Source: Pseudobdellovibrionaceae bacterium
GTDB lineage: Bacteria > Bdellovibrionota > Bdellovibrionia > Bdellovibrionales > UBA1609
DNA: 8,519 nucleotides
NCBI GenBank assembly: GCA_026712605.1
Contig: JAPORL010000230.1
Span: forward strand, 1,404-9,922
Direction: 5' to 3'
The notes under the pieces were generated by a model. That model worked only from the letters and a program-made list of their open reading frames with translations. It ran no database searches and had not been told where the DNA came from. A program made the translations under genes and the position numbers. Positions 1 through 5,689 of this stretch are shown here, piece by piece (position 1 is the first letter of the stretch; each line of letters starts with the position of its first letter).

Positions 1-2
1 GA

Positions 3-560
3 AATAAAAATGTCAATTTTAAAATTATTTTATTTTTTGCTCCTTTTGCCATGCTGGGAGCTTATTTCGGATCTTACTTAGCTTCGTTTATTTCAGGGGA
101 AACTCAGCTTATTTTGTTTTCTTTAACTGTGTTGATGGCTTCTTTTTTAATGATAAAAGATCAAAGAAATAAAAAAAAACTAAATCAAAACAATCAACTT
201 ATATTTATTGTATCGGGCTTTTCAATAGGTTTTGTTTCTGGACTTGTAGGTATTGGAGGAGGTTTTTTAATTGTTCCTTTGCTTGTTATTTTAGCTGGTC
301 TTCCTATGAAGCAGGCTGTAGGGACATCACTCACTGTTATGTCTTTAAGCTCATTAACGGGGTTTTTAGGCTATATAGGTCAAGTTCAAATTCCTTGGCT
401 TTTATTATTTAAGTTTGTTATTTTATCTGGGCTAGGAATTATTTTAGGGAGTCATTTTATACAGTATATCAGCCCGCAAAAACTTAAAAAAAGCTTTGGA
501 TATTTTTTAATAATAATGGGCTTTTTGATGTTGATACAAAACTCTTATTTGTTTTTGTAA
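3..560 (+). CDS. TauE/SafE-family membrane permease, 3' part (5' end outside window)
   Basis: The frame is open from the window edge and no stop precedes the Met at 51, so the gene begins upstream and 185 residues are visible. The protein is very hydrophobic, with about six membrane-spanning stretches (near residues 7-28, 35-51, 66-98, 106-126, 132-154 and 164-182 of the visible part) and a short basic loop, KDQRNKKK, near residue 52. The segment GFVSGLVGIGGGFLIVPLL (residues 76-94) is the glycine-rich signature that begins the second half of TauE/SafE (formerly DUF81) proteins. The first visible helix, FAMLGAYFGSYLA, matches the end of the first half. Family members are inner-membrane permeases linked to export of sulfite, sulfoacetate or other organosulfur anions, but the substrate cannot be told from sequence and no sulfur gene lies nearby. 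The Met at 51 is probably internal. Only 6 bp separate the stop from the first repeat fragment. Confidence 0.85.
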   Translation, partial: NKNVNFKIILFFAPFAMLGAYFGSYLASFISGETQLILFSLTVLMASFLMIKDQRNKKKLNQNNQLIFIVSGFSIGFVSGLVGIGGGFLIVPLLVILAGLPMKQAVGTSLTVMSLSSLTGFLGYIGQVQIPWLLLFKFVILSGLGIILGSHFIQYISPQKLKKSFGYFLIIMGFLMLIQNSYLFL

Positions 561-566
561 TATAGA

Positions 567-601
567 GTGTTTAAGTCCGAACCCATTTTGAACTTTGTGT
601 G
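567..601 (+). repeat. Half-copy (right arm) of the palindromic repeat
   Basis: This stretch follows the right half of the repeat seen at 8217-8333. It shares TCCGAAC, then TTTTGA, then CTTTGT, and leads into AAAAGCTT at 602, which is also the left end of the next full copy. The central hairpin and left arm are missing. It is diverged by point changes such as AACCCATTTTGAAC in place of AACTCGTTTTGAGC. It lies directly after the permease stop codon, so it looks like the remnant of a tandem unit. Confidence 0.6.
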
Positions 602-717
602 AAAAGCTTGTAAAATACAAAGCTAAAAACTCGGATAGGCTTTTGCCACAAAGCGACTTGCAGTCGCACTGTGTTCAAATCCGAACTCGTTTTTAGCTTT
701 GTATCTTACAAACTTCT
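602..717 (+). repeat. Palindromic intergenic repeat, full copy 1
   Basis: This is an imperfect palindrome of about 116 bp. The outer arms (602-630 and 689-717) pair at about 26 of 29 positions; the arm core is GTAAgATACAAAGCTAAAAA. The centre holds GGCTTTTGCC, then CACA, then a perfect six-pair stem GCGACT-TGC-AGTCGC, then TGTG. The unit also carries the family's conserved GTTCAAATCCGAACTCG. It lies between the permease gene and the promoter of the Cys-rich gene, so a transcript from the permease would end in, or run through, a very long hairpin. No reading frame of interest and no clear target-site duplication are visible. Confidence 0.9.
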
Positions 718-760
718 ATTCAAAGAGTTTAAAAATGTGTAAAAGTAAAGCTTAAAATGT

Positions 761-789
761 TTGGATTCTTATGTTAAGATTTCTATAAT
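761..789 (+). promoter_or_regulatory. Sigma70-type promoter for the Cys-rich exported protein gene
   Basis: TTGGAT at 761-766 and a perfect TATAAT at 784-789 are separated by 17 bp. Transcription would begin near 796. That leaves too little leader for a TTG start at 805 and favours the ATG at 829 or 841. Confidence 0.6.
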
Positions 790-828
790 TTTAAAAAAAA
801 GAGTTTGATTTTTATAAAATATTTCTTA

Positions 829-1551
829 ATGTATGAAAATATGTTTAGAAAGTTTTTTATTATTATTTTTATATTTTTTTCTTTTTATCATCTGATTAGT
901 AACAGTCAGCTTTCTGAAAATGAACAAGGAGATCAAAATCTATCAAATTCTGATTTTTCTCCTTTTGTGGAAAAAACTAAAGAAGGAATACAATACACAT
1001 TATCTCAATATTTTGTATCATCTTGTAAGATAAACAAAAAGGAATTTTTAACTCAAAATTATAGTGGCGTTACTATAAAACAGGAAAGTGAAGAAGAAAC
1101 CAAGCAAAAAACTCCTGCATTAACTCAATATCAGGCCATGCAGATTTCTTCTTGCTATCTGGAATCTAGTAAGACCTATGTTGATAGAACTATTCCTGTT
1201 AAGCAATTAATTAAGGAATGTTCAGAAGATATATTAGAAGACATGGAAATGTTTTGTAGTGAAAGTTTTTTTAATCTTGCCCTTGAATTTACTTTCTGTA
1301 TGGATAGGGAACAATGTCGTTTGATTAAACAAAATGGCATTTATGAAAATATAGGATATGGCTCTGATAGGGCTATCTTTATTGTATCCCCATTTGCATT
1401 ACCTTATGATATATCTAAAATAGATATAGAAATACAAATTGGAGGAAATTCTAGAGCTTACTATCCAGAATATTTATCAGAAGAGGTTAGCTGTACTAGC
1501 AGTCTTCGTCGTAATCTAAATTGTAATATAGTGAATTTTCCACCAAAATAA
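829..1551 (+). CDS. Putative exported Cys-rich protein of unknown function
   Basis: I do not recognise this 240-residue protein. Its N-terminus has a short basic patch (MFRK) followed by an almost unbroken hydrophobic run, FFIIIFIFFSF, typical of a signal peptide or a single membrane anchor. A polar, Ser/Gln/Glu-rich region follows. Eight cysteines lie in the exported part (residues 66, 109, 131, 143, 157, 163, 222 and 232 counted from 829), an even number that would allow four disulfides in the periplasm. No lipobox Cys follows the hydrophobic run. The start is uncertain: a TTG at 805 extends the frame but sits too close to the predicted transcription start, while ATG at 829 and ATG at 841 are both possible and neither has a clear Shine-Dalgarno. 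The start at 841 gives the tidiest signal peptide. The gene runs towards the hydrolase gene, with only 14 bp between the two stop codons. Composition matches the neighbours. Confidence 0.7.
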   Translation: MYENMFRKFFIIIFIFFSFYHLISNSQLSENEQGDQNLSNSDFSPFVEKTKEGIQYTLSQYFVSSCKINKKEFLTQNYSGVTIKQESEEETKQKTPALTQYQAMQISSCYLESSKTYVDRTIPVKQLIKECSEDILEDMEMFCSESFFNLALEFTFCMDREQCRLIKQNGIYENIGYGSDRAIFIVSPFALPYDISKIDIEIQIGGNSRAYYPEYLSEEVSCTSSLRRNLNCNIVNFPPK

Positions 1552-1565
1552 AAATTAGAGATTTT

Positions 1566-2354
1566 TTAAGAGATCAAAAATTCTTCAATGGCTTTTAAAA
1601 AATCTTTAGGTTGCTCTGCATGAAGCCAATGTCCACTATTTTTTATTTCGAGCCCTTTTATTAAAGGGTTTAATCTTAAAGTTTCCTCAAGATCTTCTTT
1701 TAAAAAATGAGAAGAGTTTTCTCCTCTTAAAAATAAAATAGGAATTTTAAGCTTTTCTATCATGGAGGGATAATCTAACTGACGAACAGCTGGTAATAAA
1801 TTGAGTAAGCCTTTTTTATCAAATAAAAATCTAACTGTATTTTTAGATTCCCTATCTAAACTACTCATTAAAAAATAAGACAATTGTTTAGAAAATAAGC
1901 CTTCCTTTATAGCTTGATTAAAAAATTCTCTTGCTTTTTTACGATTTGGAAAACTTTCTGGTAAATAAGATAAAATCTTTTTAATCTCCTTACCTGCTGA
2001 GTCCTTAGGCCAAGGAGAGCTATCAACAACAATAAGCTTTTCAACCAATTCTGGCTCTTTATAAGCTAAATAAGAGCAAACCCAGCCACCTAAAGAGTGT
2101 CCTAATAAAATAACAGGTTTTAATTCTAAAAACTTCAATAGCTCCTTTAAATCTTGAGCTAAATTTTTTACAGTATAAGGCTCTTTATGAAAAGACTGAC
2201 CATGTCCTCTTTGATCATATAATAAACATGTGTAATTTTTTTTTAAAATCTGGCTGATACTATAAAAGTTTCTCCAATAACCCAAAACCCCATGTGAAAA
2301 AACAAGGGTTTTATCGCCCTCCCCCCATATTCTATAATTAAGTTTTGTATCCAT
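1566..2354 (-). CDS. Alpha/beta hydrolase, YbfF/ABHD11-like esterase
   Basis: A 262-residue single-domain alpha/beta hydrolase, normal length for the family. Counted from the ATG, it shows SHGVLG (20-25, oxyanion-hole HG), DQRGHGQS (47-54), the nucleophile elbow GHSLGG with Ser87, VVDSSPW with Asp111, LRGENS with Glu212, and GHWLHAEQP with His242. The GENS and GHWxHAE motifs and the Asp after the VVD strand are those of the YbfF/ABHD11 branch, where an Asp at this place is thought to complete the triad with Ser and His. There is no signal peptide, so it should be cytosolic. The likely activity is a carboxylesterase or thioesterase on short acyl esters; the natural substrate is unknown. A TTG at 2363 would add three residues. 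An AAGGAG lies at 2381-2386, but it is 26 bases before the ATG and 17 before the TTG, so the start is not firmly set. It is transcribed away from tatA. Confidence 0.88.
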   Translation of the reverse strand: MDTKLNYRIWGEGDKTLVFSHGVLGYWRNFYSISQILKKNYTCLLYDQRGHGQSFHKEPYTVKNLAQDLKELLKFLELKPVILLGHSLGGWVCSYLAYKEPELVEKLIVVDSSPWPKDSAGKEIKKILSYLPESFPNRKKAREFFNQAIKEGLFSKQLSYFLMSSLDRESKNTVRFLFDKKGLLNLLPAVRQLDYPSMIEKLKIPILFLRGENSSHFLKEDLEETLRLNPLIKGLEIKNSGHWLHAEQPKDFLKAIEEFLIS

Positions 2355-2404
2355 AAACTTCAAGTTTCTATTCAGTTCAACTCCTTCATTTTTAACTCTA
2401 TATT

Positions 2405-2512
2405 AAAATTTTATAATATACAAAGCTCAAAAACTCAGACATGCGGTTGGACACAAAGCAAGCTTCAGTTGTCATGTGTTCAAATCTGAACCTTTGTATC
2501 TGATAAGATTTT
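2405..2512 (+). repeat. Palindromic intergenic repeat, diverged copy 2
   Basis: This copy has the family order: a left arm ending ATACAAAGCTCAAAAACTCA, the centre GACATGCGG, CACAAAGC, then TGTGTTCAAATCTGAAC, and a right end CTTTGTATCTGATAAGATTT. About 11 bp of the right arm between GAAC and CTTTG are missing, and the central stem is degraded (GCAA pairing with TTGT). It lies in the divergent region between the hydrolase and tatA. It ends about 50 bp before the hydrolase start codon, so one arm may supply part of that gene's promoter. Confidence 0.8.
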
Positions 2513-2546
2513 AATCAGTAAGCTTAAACATTTATAAATAAGCTTT

Positions 2547-2572
2547 AAAAATTAGAGCTTGGGGGCTCTAAT
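2547..2572 (-). terminator. Small hairpin with T-run on the minus strand; possible terminator
   Basis: ATTAGAGC (2551-2558) and GCTCTAAT (2565-2572) form a perfect eight-pair stem around the loop TTGGGG. On the minus strand the stem is followed by four further T residues, the layout of a rho-independent terminator. On the plus strand no T-run follows. It would stop leftward transcripts entering from the tatA side before they reach the hydrolase gene. With no minus-strand gene to its right, a role as an operator or structural element is equally possible. Confidence 0.35.
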
Positions 2573-2623
2573 CATTAAGTTTAAAATTACAATGTAGGCC
2601 CTAATTACTAAATCTTAAAAAGT

Positions 2624-2652
2624 TTGACTTAATTATCAAAGCTTTTTATAAT
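2624..2652 (+). promoter_or_regulatory. Near-consensus sigma70 promoter of tatA
   Basis: TTGACT (2624-2629) and TATAAT (2647-2652) are separated by exactly 17 bp, the best promoter match in the window. Transcription should begin near 2659, giving a leader of about 18 bases that contains the ribosome binding site AAAGGTG at 2665-2671. Confidence 0.8.
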
Positions 2653-2676
2653 GCCTAATGAAATAAAGGTGTTTTT

Positions 2677-2853
2677 ATGGGTCCTTCTATTTGGCAAATT
2701 TTAATTGTTGTTGTGATTGTTCTTTTTATTTTCGGTCCTAAACGAATTCCAGGTTTGGGAAAATCCTTAGGCGAGGCTATCAAAGGCTTTAGAAAAGGCA
2801 TCAAAGAGGATACAGATGAAGAATCCGACTCTTCTAAAATAGATAAAAATTAA
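2677..2853 (+). CDS. tatA: Sec-independent (twin-arginine) translocase subunit TatA
   Basis: This small gene encodes 58 residues. The N-terminus MGPSIWQILIVVVIVLFIFG is the single membrane helix, with the conserved Phe-Gly hinge at residues 19-20. PKRIPGLGKSLGEAIKGFRK (21-40) is the TatA amphipathic helix that lies along the inner membrane, and a short acidic, serine-rich tail follows. TatA forms the pore-like assembly through which TatBC-bound folded proteins with twin-arginine signals are exported. The ATG follows AAAGGTG by 5 bases and sits below a strong promoter, so the start is well supported. The length is at the short end for the family but complete. TatB would have a longer C-terminal part, and the Ser4/Gln7 N-terminus also fits TatA or TatE. 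Neither tatB nor tatC adjoins it; repeats follow instead, so it seems to be a single-gene transcript. Confidence 0.93.
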   Translation: MGPSIWQILIVVVIVLFIFGPKRIPGLGKSLGEAIKGFRKGIKEDTDEESDSSKIDKN

Positions 2854-2919
2854 ATAATTGAAAATTATCTATAACTTTTCAAAATTGATATAATTTCTAA
2901 TATTTATAAAAACATATAA

Positions 2920-3006
2920 GAGTTCGGATTGGAACAGATAACAACTAACAATTGTTTTGTGAATAAATTCTTTTTTGAGATTTTAAGTTTTATTTTATAA
3001 ATTTTT
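2920..3006 (-). repeat. Strongly decayed palindromic repeat copy
   Basis: Read in the same orientation as the copy at 3020, it begins GAGTTCGGATTGGAACA, against GAGTTCGGATTTGAACA there. It continues through GATAACAACT and TTGTTTTGTG (against CATAGCGACT and AGTTGCTATGTG), and ends TATTTTATAAATTTTT (against the arm end TATCTTACAAGCTTTT). Many differences are G or C changed to A or T, as expected for an old copy decaying in an AT-biased genome. The left arm is not recognisable with confidence. Confidence 0.6.
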
Positions 3007-3019
3007 AAGTATCTTGATT

Positions 3020-3136
3020 AAAAGCTTGTGAGATAGAAAGCTAAAAGCGAGTTCGGATTTGAACACATAGCGACTGCAAGTTGCTATGTGGCAAACCGCA
3101 TGTTTGAGCTTTTAGATTTGTATCTCACAAGCTTTT
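3020..3136 (-). repeat. Palindromic intergenic repeat, full copy 3, inverted orientation
   Basis: This unit of 117 bp lies opposite to the copies at 602 and 8217. The outer arms start AAAAGCTTGTGAGATA and end TATCTCACAAGCTTTT and pair at about 27 of 29 positions. The centre CACATAGCGACT-GCA-AGTTGCTATGTG is a twelve-pair stem with one G-T wobble, the best centre in the window. It carries TGAGATA/TATCTCA where other copies have TAAGATA/TATCTTA, a change matched in both arms. It lies between tatA and mccB and could act as a transcription barrier between them. Confidence 0.9.
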
Positions 3137-3179
3137 CACACAATAATTTAAACTGACAATAGCTTTACATCTAAAATAA

Positions 3180-3211
3180 AAAAGCTTGTTATTTAAAGAA
3201 AAATCAGTCAT
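3180..3211 (+). repeat. Possible solo left arm of the repeat upstream of mccB
   Basis: AAAAGCTTGT (3180-3189) is identical to the repeat terminus. AAAG, AAAAA and TCAGTCAT follow in the same order as AAAG, CAAAAA and TCAGACAT in the left arm of copy 2, allowing small gaps. No centre or right arm follows; the mccB start codon comes 10 bp later. The same motif occurs before the hydratase gene, so a shared regulatory site is the alternative reading. Confidence 0.4.
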
Positions 3212-3220
3212 AAAAAAGAT

Positions 3221-4783
3221 ATGATTTTAGAGCCTCTTATTGATTCTTCTTCTCCTGAGTTTAAAACCAATCAATCAGCTATGATTGAGTGGGTGAGCGA
3301 ATTAAAAAAAAGAAAATTAGATGTTTATTCCCAAGGGGAAAAATCAGTAGGCAAAAAACTCCCTGTTCGTCAAAGAATTGAGCTTTTAAAAGATTCCCAA
3401 ACGGAGTTTTTAGAACTTTCTCATTTAGCAGGATATAAGGTTTATGGTGAAAATTCACCAGCAGGGGCTGGTTTAATAACAGGAGTGGCTCAAATTTCAG
3501 GGCGGGAGTGTATGATTGTTGCTAATAATCCTGCTGTTAAAGGAGGAACTTATTATCCTCTTACGGTAAAAAAACATTTAAGAGCTCAAGAGATTGCTTT
3601 AGAAAACAAACTGCCCTGTCTTTATTTGGTGGATAGTGGAGGCGCTTTTTTACCTCTTCAAGCAGAAGTTTTTCCTGATAGAGATCATTTTGGTCGTATT
3701 TTTTACAATCAAGCCCGACTCTCTGCTTTTGGGATTAGTCAAATTTCTATTGTTTTAGGAAGTTGTACTGCTGGGGGAGCCTATGTGCCAGCTATGTCAG
3801 ATGAAAATGTTATTGTTAAAAATCAAGGGACTGTTTTTTTAGGAGGCCCTCCTTTAGTAGAAGCGGCAACAGGTGAAAAAGTCAGTGATGAAGACTTAGG
3901 GGGAGGAGATCTTCATTGTAAAATTTCTGGAGTTTGTGATCACTTAGCTCTAACAGAAGAGCAAGCTCTTAAAAAAGCTCGTCAAATTGTTTCACGATTA
4001 CCAAAGATATCTAGCAATATTTTTTCGCAAAGAGAGTCTAGAGATCCTCTTTATCCTTTGGAAAATTTATATGGAATGATTCCCCCTAATTTAAAAACTC
4101 CTTTTGATATGAAAAATATTTTATCTTTTATTTTAGACGGCAGTGAGTTTGAAGAGTTTAAACCAGAGTATGATAAAAATCTCTTAACAGGTTGGGCTTA
4201 TATTTGTGGCTCCTTAGTAGGTGTGTTAGCTAACAATGGAGTTTTATTTTCAGAAAGCGCTTTAAAAGCCACTCACTTTATTGATTTGTGCGATAGTAGA
4301 GGAATACCTTTAGTTTTTTTTCAAAACATCACAGGCTTTATGGTTGGCAAACAGTATGAACAAGGGGGTATAGCTAAGCATGGAGCTAAAATGGTTACAG
4401 CTGTGAGTTTAGCTAGAGTTCCTAAATTTACTGTGATTATAGGAGGATCTTTTGGAGCGGGTAATTATGGTTTGTGCGGTCGGGCTTATCAACCGCGTTT
4501 GTTATGGATATGGCCATCTGCTCGTATATCTGTAATGGGTGGAGAGCAAGCGGCAAGTGTTTTATGGACTTTAAAAAAAGACTCAGGCCTTAAGGAAGAA
4601 GAAATTAAGAAACCTATTTTAGAAAAATACGAAAAAGAAAGTGATCCTTATTATGCAACGGCTAGAATTTGGGATGATGGTTTAATTGATCCTTTAGAGA
4701 CCAGAAAAGTTTTAGCTATGGGTTTAAGTATGGCAGGGAACAGTGATTTTGTTCCGCAAAAAAAAGGTATTTATAGAATGTGA
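3221..4783 (+). CDS. mccB: Methylcrotonyl-CoA carboxylase, carboxyltransferase (beta) subunit
   Basis: A complete 520-residue biotin-dependent carboxyltransferase subunit, close to the usual length of about 535. It transfers CO2 from carboxybiotin on MccA to 3-methylcrotonyl-CoA, giving 3-methylglutaconyl-CoA in leucine breakdown. The N-terminal domain shows [20 protein letters not shown] (93-112), [13 protein letters not shown] (114-126), [20 protein letters not shown] (135-154), [12 protein letters not shown] (155-166) and [16 protein letters not shown] (180-195). The C-terminal domain shows QNITGFMVG (368-376), [20 protein letters not shown] (406-425) and [13 protein letters not shown] (437-449). 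The [20 protein letters not shown] and [16 protein letters not shown] blocks separate MccB from propionyl- and acetyl-CoA carboxylase subunits; geranyl-CoA carboxylase is a less likely alternative. The ATG at 3221 has only a weak AAAAAAG before it, but the N-terminus aligns well with family starts ([10 protein letters not shown]). A methylglutaconyl-CoA hydratase gene follows after 67 bp. The partner mccA is not in the window. Confidence 0.95.
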   Translation: MILEPLIDSSSPEFKTNQSAMIEWVSELKKRKLDVYSQGEKSVGKKLPVRQRIELLKDSQTEFLELSHLAGYKVYGENSPAGAGLITGVAQISGRECMIVANNPAVKGGTYYPLTVKKHLRAQEIALENKLPCLYLVDSGGAFLPLQAEVFPDRDHFGRIFYNQARLSAFGISQISIVLGSCTAGGAYVPAMSDENVIVKNQGTVFLGGPPLVEAATGEKVSDEDLGGGDLHCKISGVCDHLALTEEQALKKARQIVSRLPKISSNIFSQRESRDPLYPLENLYGMIPPNLKTPFDMKNILSFILDGSEFEEFKPEYDKNLLTGWAYICGSLVGVLANNGVLFSESALKATHFIDLCDSRGIPLVFFQNITGFMVGKQYEQGGIAKHGAKMVTAVSLARVPKFTVIIGGSFGAGNYGLCGRAYQPRLLWIWPSARISVMGGEQAASVLWTLKKDSGLKEEEIKKPILEKYEKESDPYYATARIWDDGLIDPLETRKVLAMGLSMAGNSDFVPQKKGIYRM

Positions 4784-4800
4784 TTGAGCGCTTAAATAAA

Positions 4801-4832
4801 AAAAGCTTGTATTTACAATAAGTTAAAATTAG
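4801..4832 (+). repeat. Possible solo left arm of the repeat upstream of the hydratase gene
   Basis: AAAAGCTTGTA (4801-4811) is followed by TACAA, AG, TAAAA and a final AG, in the order and near spacing of the left arm of copy 1 (AAAAGCTTGTA..ATACAAAGCTAAAAACTCG). Centre and right arm are absent. A weak promoter-like pair, TTTACA (4812-4817) and TATATT (4834-4839) with 16 bp between, overlaps it, so the arm may have been taken into the promoter. That promoter would start transcription inside the ribosome binding site, so it is doubtful. Confidence 0.4.
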
Positions 4833-4850
4833 TTATATTTGAGAGGACTT

Positions 4851-5645
4851 ATGTCAATTATCAGTTTGAAGAAAGTAAAAGAAGATAAAGTGGCTCTTTT
4901 AGAGCTTAATCTTCCAGAAAAAAGGAATATACTATCTGTAGAGATGATTCAAACTTTAACTGATACATTGAATCAGTTAAGTAAAGACTCTAAAATTCAT
5001 CTTCTTGTTTTGTCAGGCGCTGGTGGTCACTTTTGTGCTGGTGGCGATCTCAAATGGATGCGTCTTCCAGAAAACAGCTCTGACTCGGAAAATATCAGTC
5101 AAATAAAGAATCTATCTAATTTATTTAATAAACTTTCAAGTTTTCCCTTTCCTGTCATAGGAAATATTAAAGGCTCTGTTTTTGGAGGCGGTTTAGGCTT
5201 AGTGGCTTTATGTGATATAGTAGTTGCAGATAAAGAATCGCGCTTTTGTTTTAGTGAATTAAAGTTGGCTTTAATACCTTCTTTAATTGCTCCTTATGTT
5301 TTGCAGAAAATGCCTCAATCTAAAATAAGGGAGCTTGTTTTTTCAGCTCGTATTTTTAAAGCAGAAGAAGCTTTGCAGTCTGGTTTGTTAAACTTTGTAG
5401 GGACTGATGAGGAATGCTCGGACTATATTGATCAATTAACACAACAAATATTAAATTATGATAGAATAGCTTTAAAGCAGTGTAAAAAACTTTTAAATAC
5501 TGTGCCTTTTTTATCTCAAGAGGAAAGAAGTGATTATTGTATTCGTACCTTGGCAGAAAGAAGGAAAAGTCCTGAGGTTATAAAAAATATTAATAAATTT
5601 TTAAAATCGCGGGAGTTAAAAAAACAAAAGTCAAATACTCCTTAA
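4851..5645 (+). CDS. liuC: Enoyl-CoA hydratase/isomerase family; likely methylglutaconyl-CoA hydratase (LiuC-like)
   Basis: This 264-residue crotonase-fold protein has the family's normal length. The probable reaction is hydration of 3-methylglutaconyl-CoA to HMG-CoA, the step after MccB. The first oxyanion-hole segment is GGHFCAGGDLKWM (58-70), with the AGGDL typical of the family; the second is GSVFGGGLGLVALCD (108-122). Glu136 in FSELKLALIP and Glu161 in RELVFSARIF occupy the places of the two catalytic glutamates of rat enoyl-CoA hydratase. LIPSLIAPYV (141-150) replaces the common PGAGGTQ and resembles bacterial LiuC proteins. Together with the neighbouring mccB this supports the leucine-pathway role; a general enoyl-CoA hydratase remains possible. 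The ATG at 4851 follows GAGAGGA (4841-4847) by 3 bases. A TTG at 4839 in frame would lie upstream of this site and is rejected. pheT follows after 44 bp, perhaps in one transcript. Confidence 0.85.
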   Translation: MSIISLKKVKEDKVALLELNLPEKRNILSVEMIQTLTDTLNQLSKDSKIHLLVLSGAGGHFCAGGDLKWMRLPENSSDSENISQIKNLSNLFNKLSSFPFPVIGNIKGSVFGGGLGLVALCDIVVADKESRFCFSELKLALIPSLIAPYVLQKMPQSKIRELVFSARIFKAEEALQSGLLNFVGTDEECSDYIDQLTQQILNYDRIALKQCKKLLNTVPFLSQEERSDYCIRTLAERRKSPEVIKNINKFLKSRELKKQKSNTP

Positions 5646-5689
5646 TTTAATTAAGAGAAAGCTATAAATAAAAAGGTAATGATGAGGAT

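Noticed and set aside
671..685. GTTCAAATCC in each repeat, similar to a tRNA T-loop
   Set aside because: The bases on either side do not form a five-pair T stem, and no D arm, anticodon arm or acceptor pairing fits. A tRNA or tRNA-derived origin is not supported.
805..840. TTG start at 805 for the Cys-rich protein
   Set aside because: The TATAAT at 784-789 predicts a transcript start near 796, leaving under 10 bases of leader. The ATG codons at 829 and 841 are more plausible.
2858..2882. TTGAAAA...TTTTCAA inverted repeat after tatA as a terminator
   Set aside because: The stem is seven pairs, all but one A-T, with an 11-base loop and no following T-run; it is expected by chance in such AT-rich sequence.
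567..3136. Insertion sequence with a transposase
   Set aside because: None of the gaps holds a frame long enough for a transposase and no transposase motif is seen. Only non-coding palindromes are present.
4839..4850. TTG start at 4839 for the hydratase
   Set aside because: The ribosome binding site GAGAGGA lies after this TTG and is correctly placed for the ATG at 4851.
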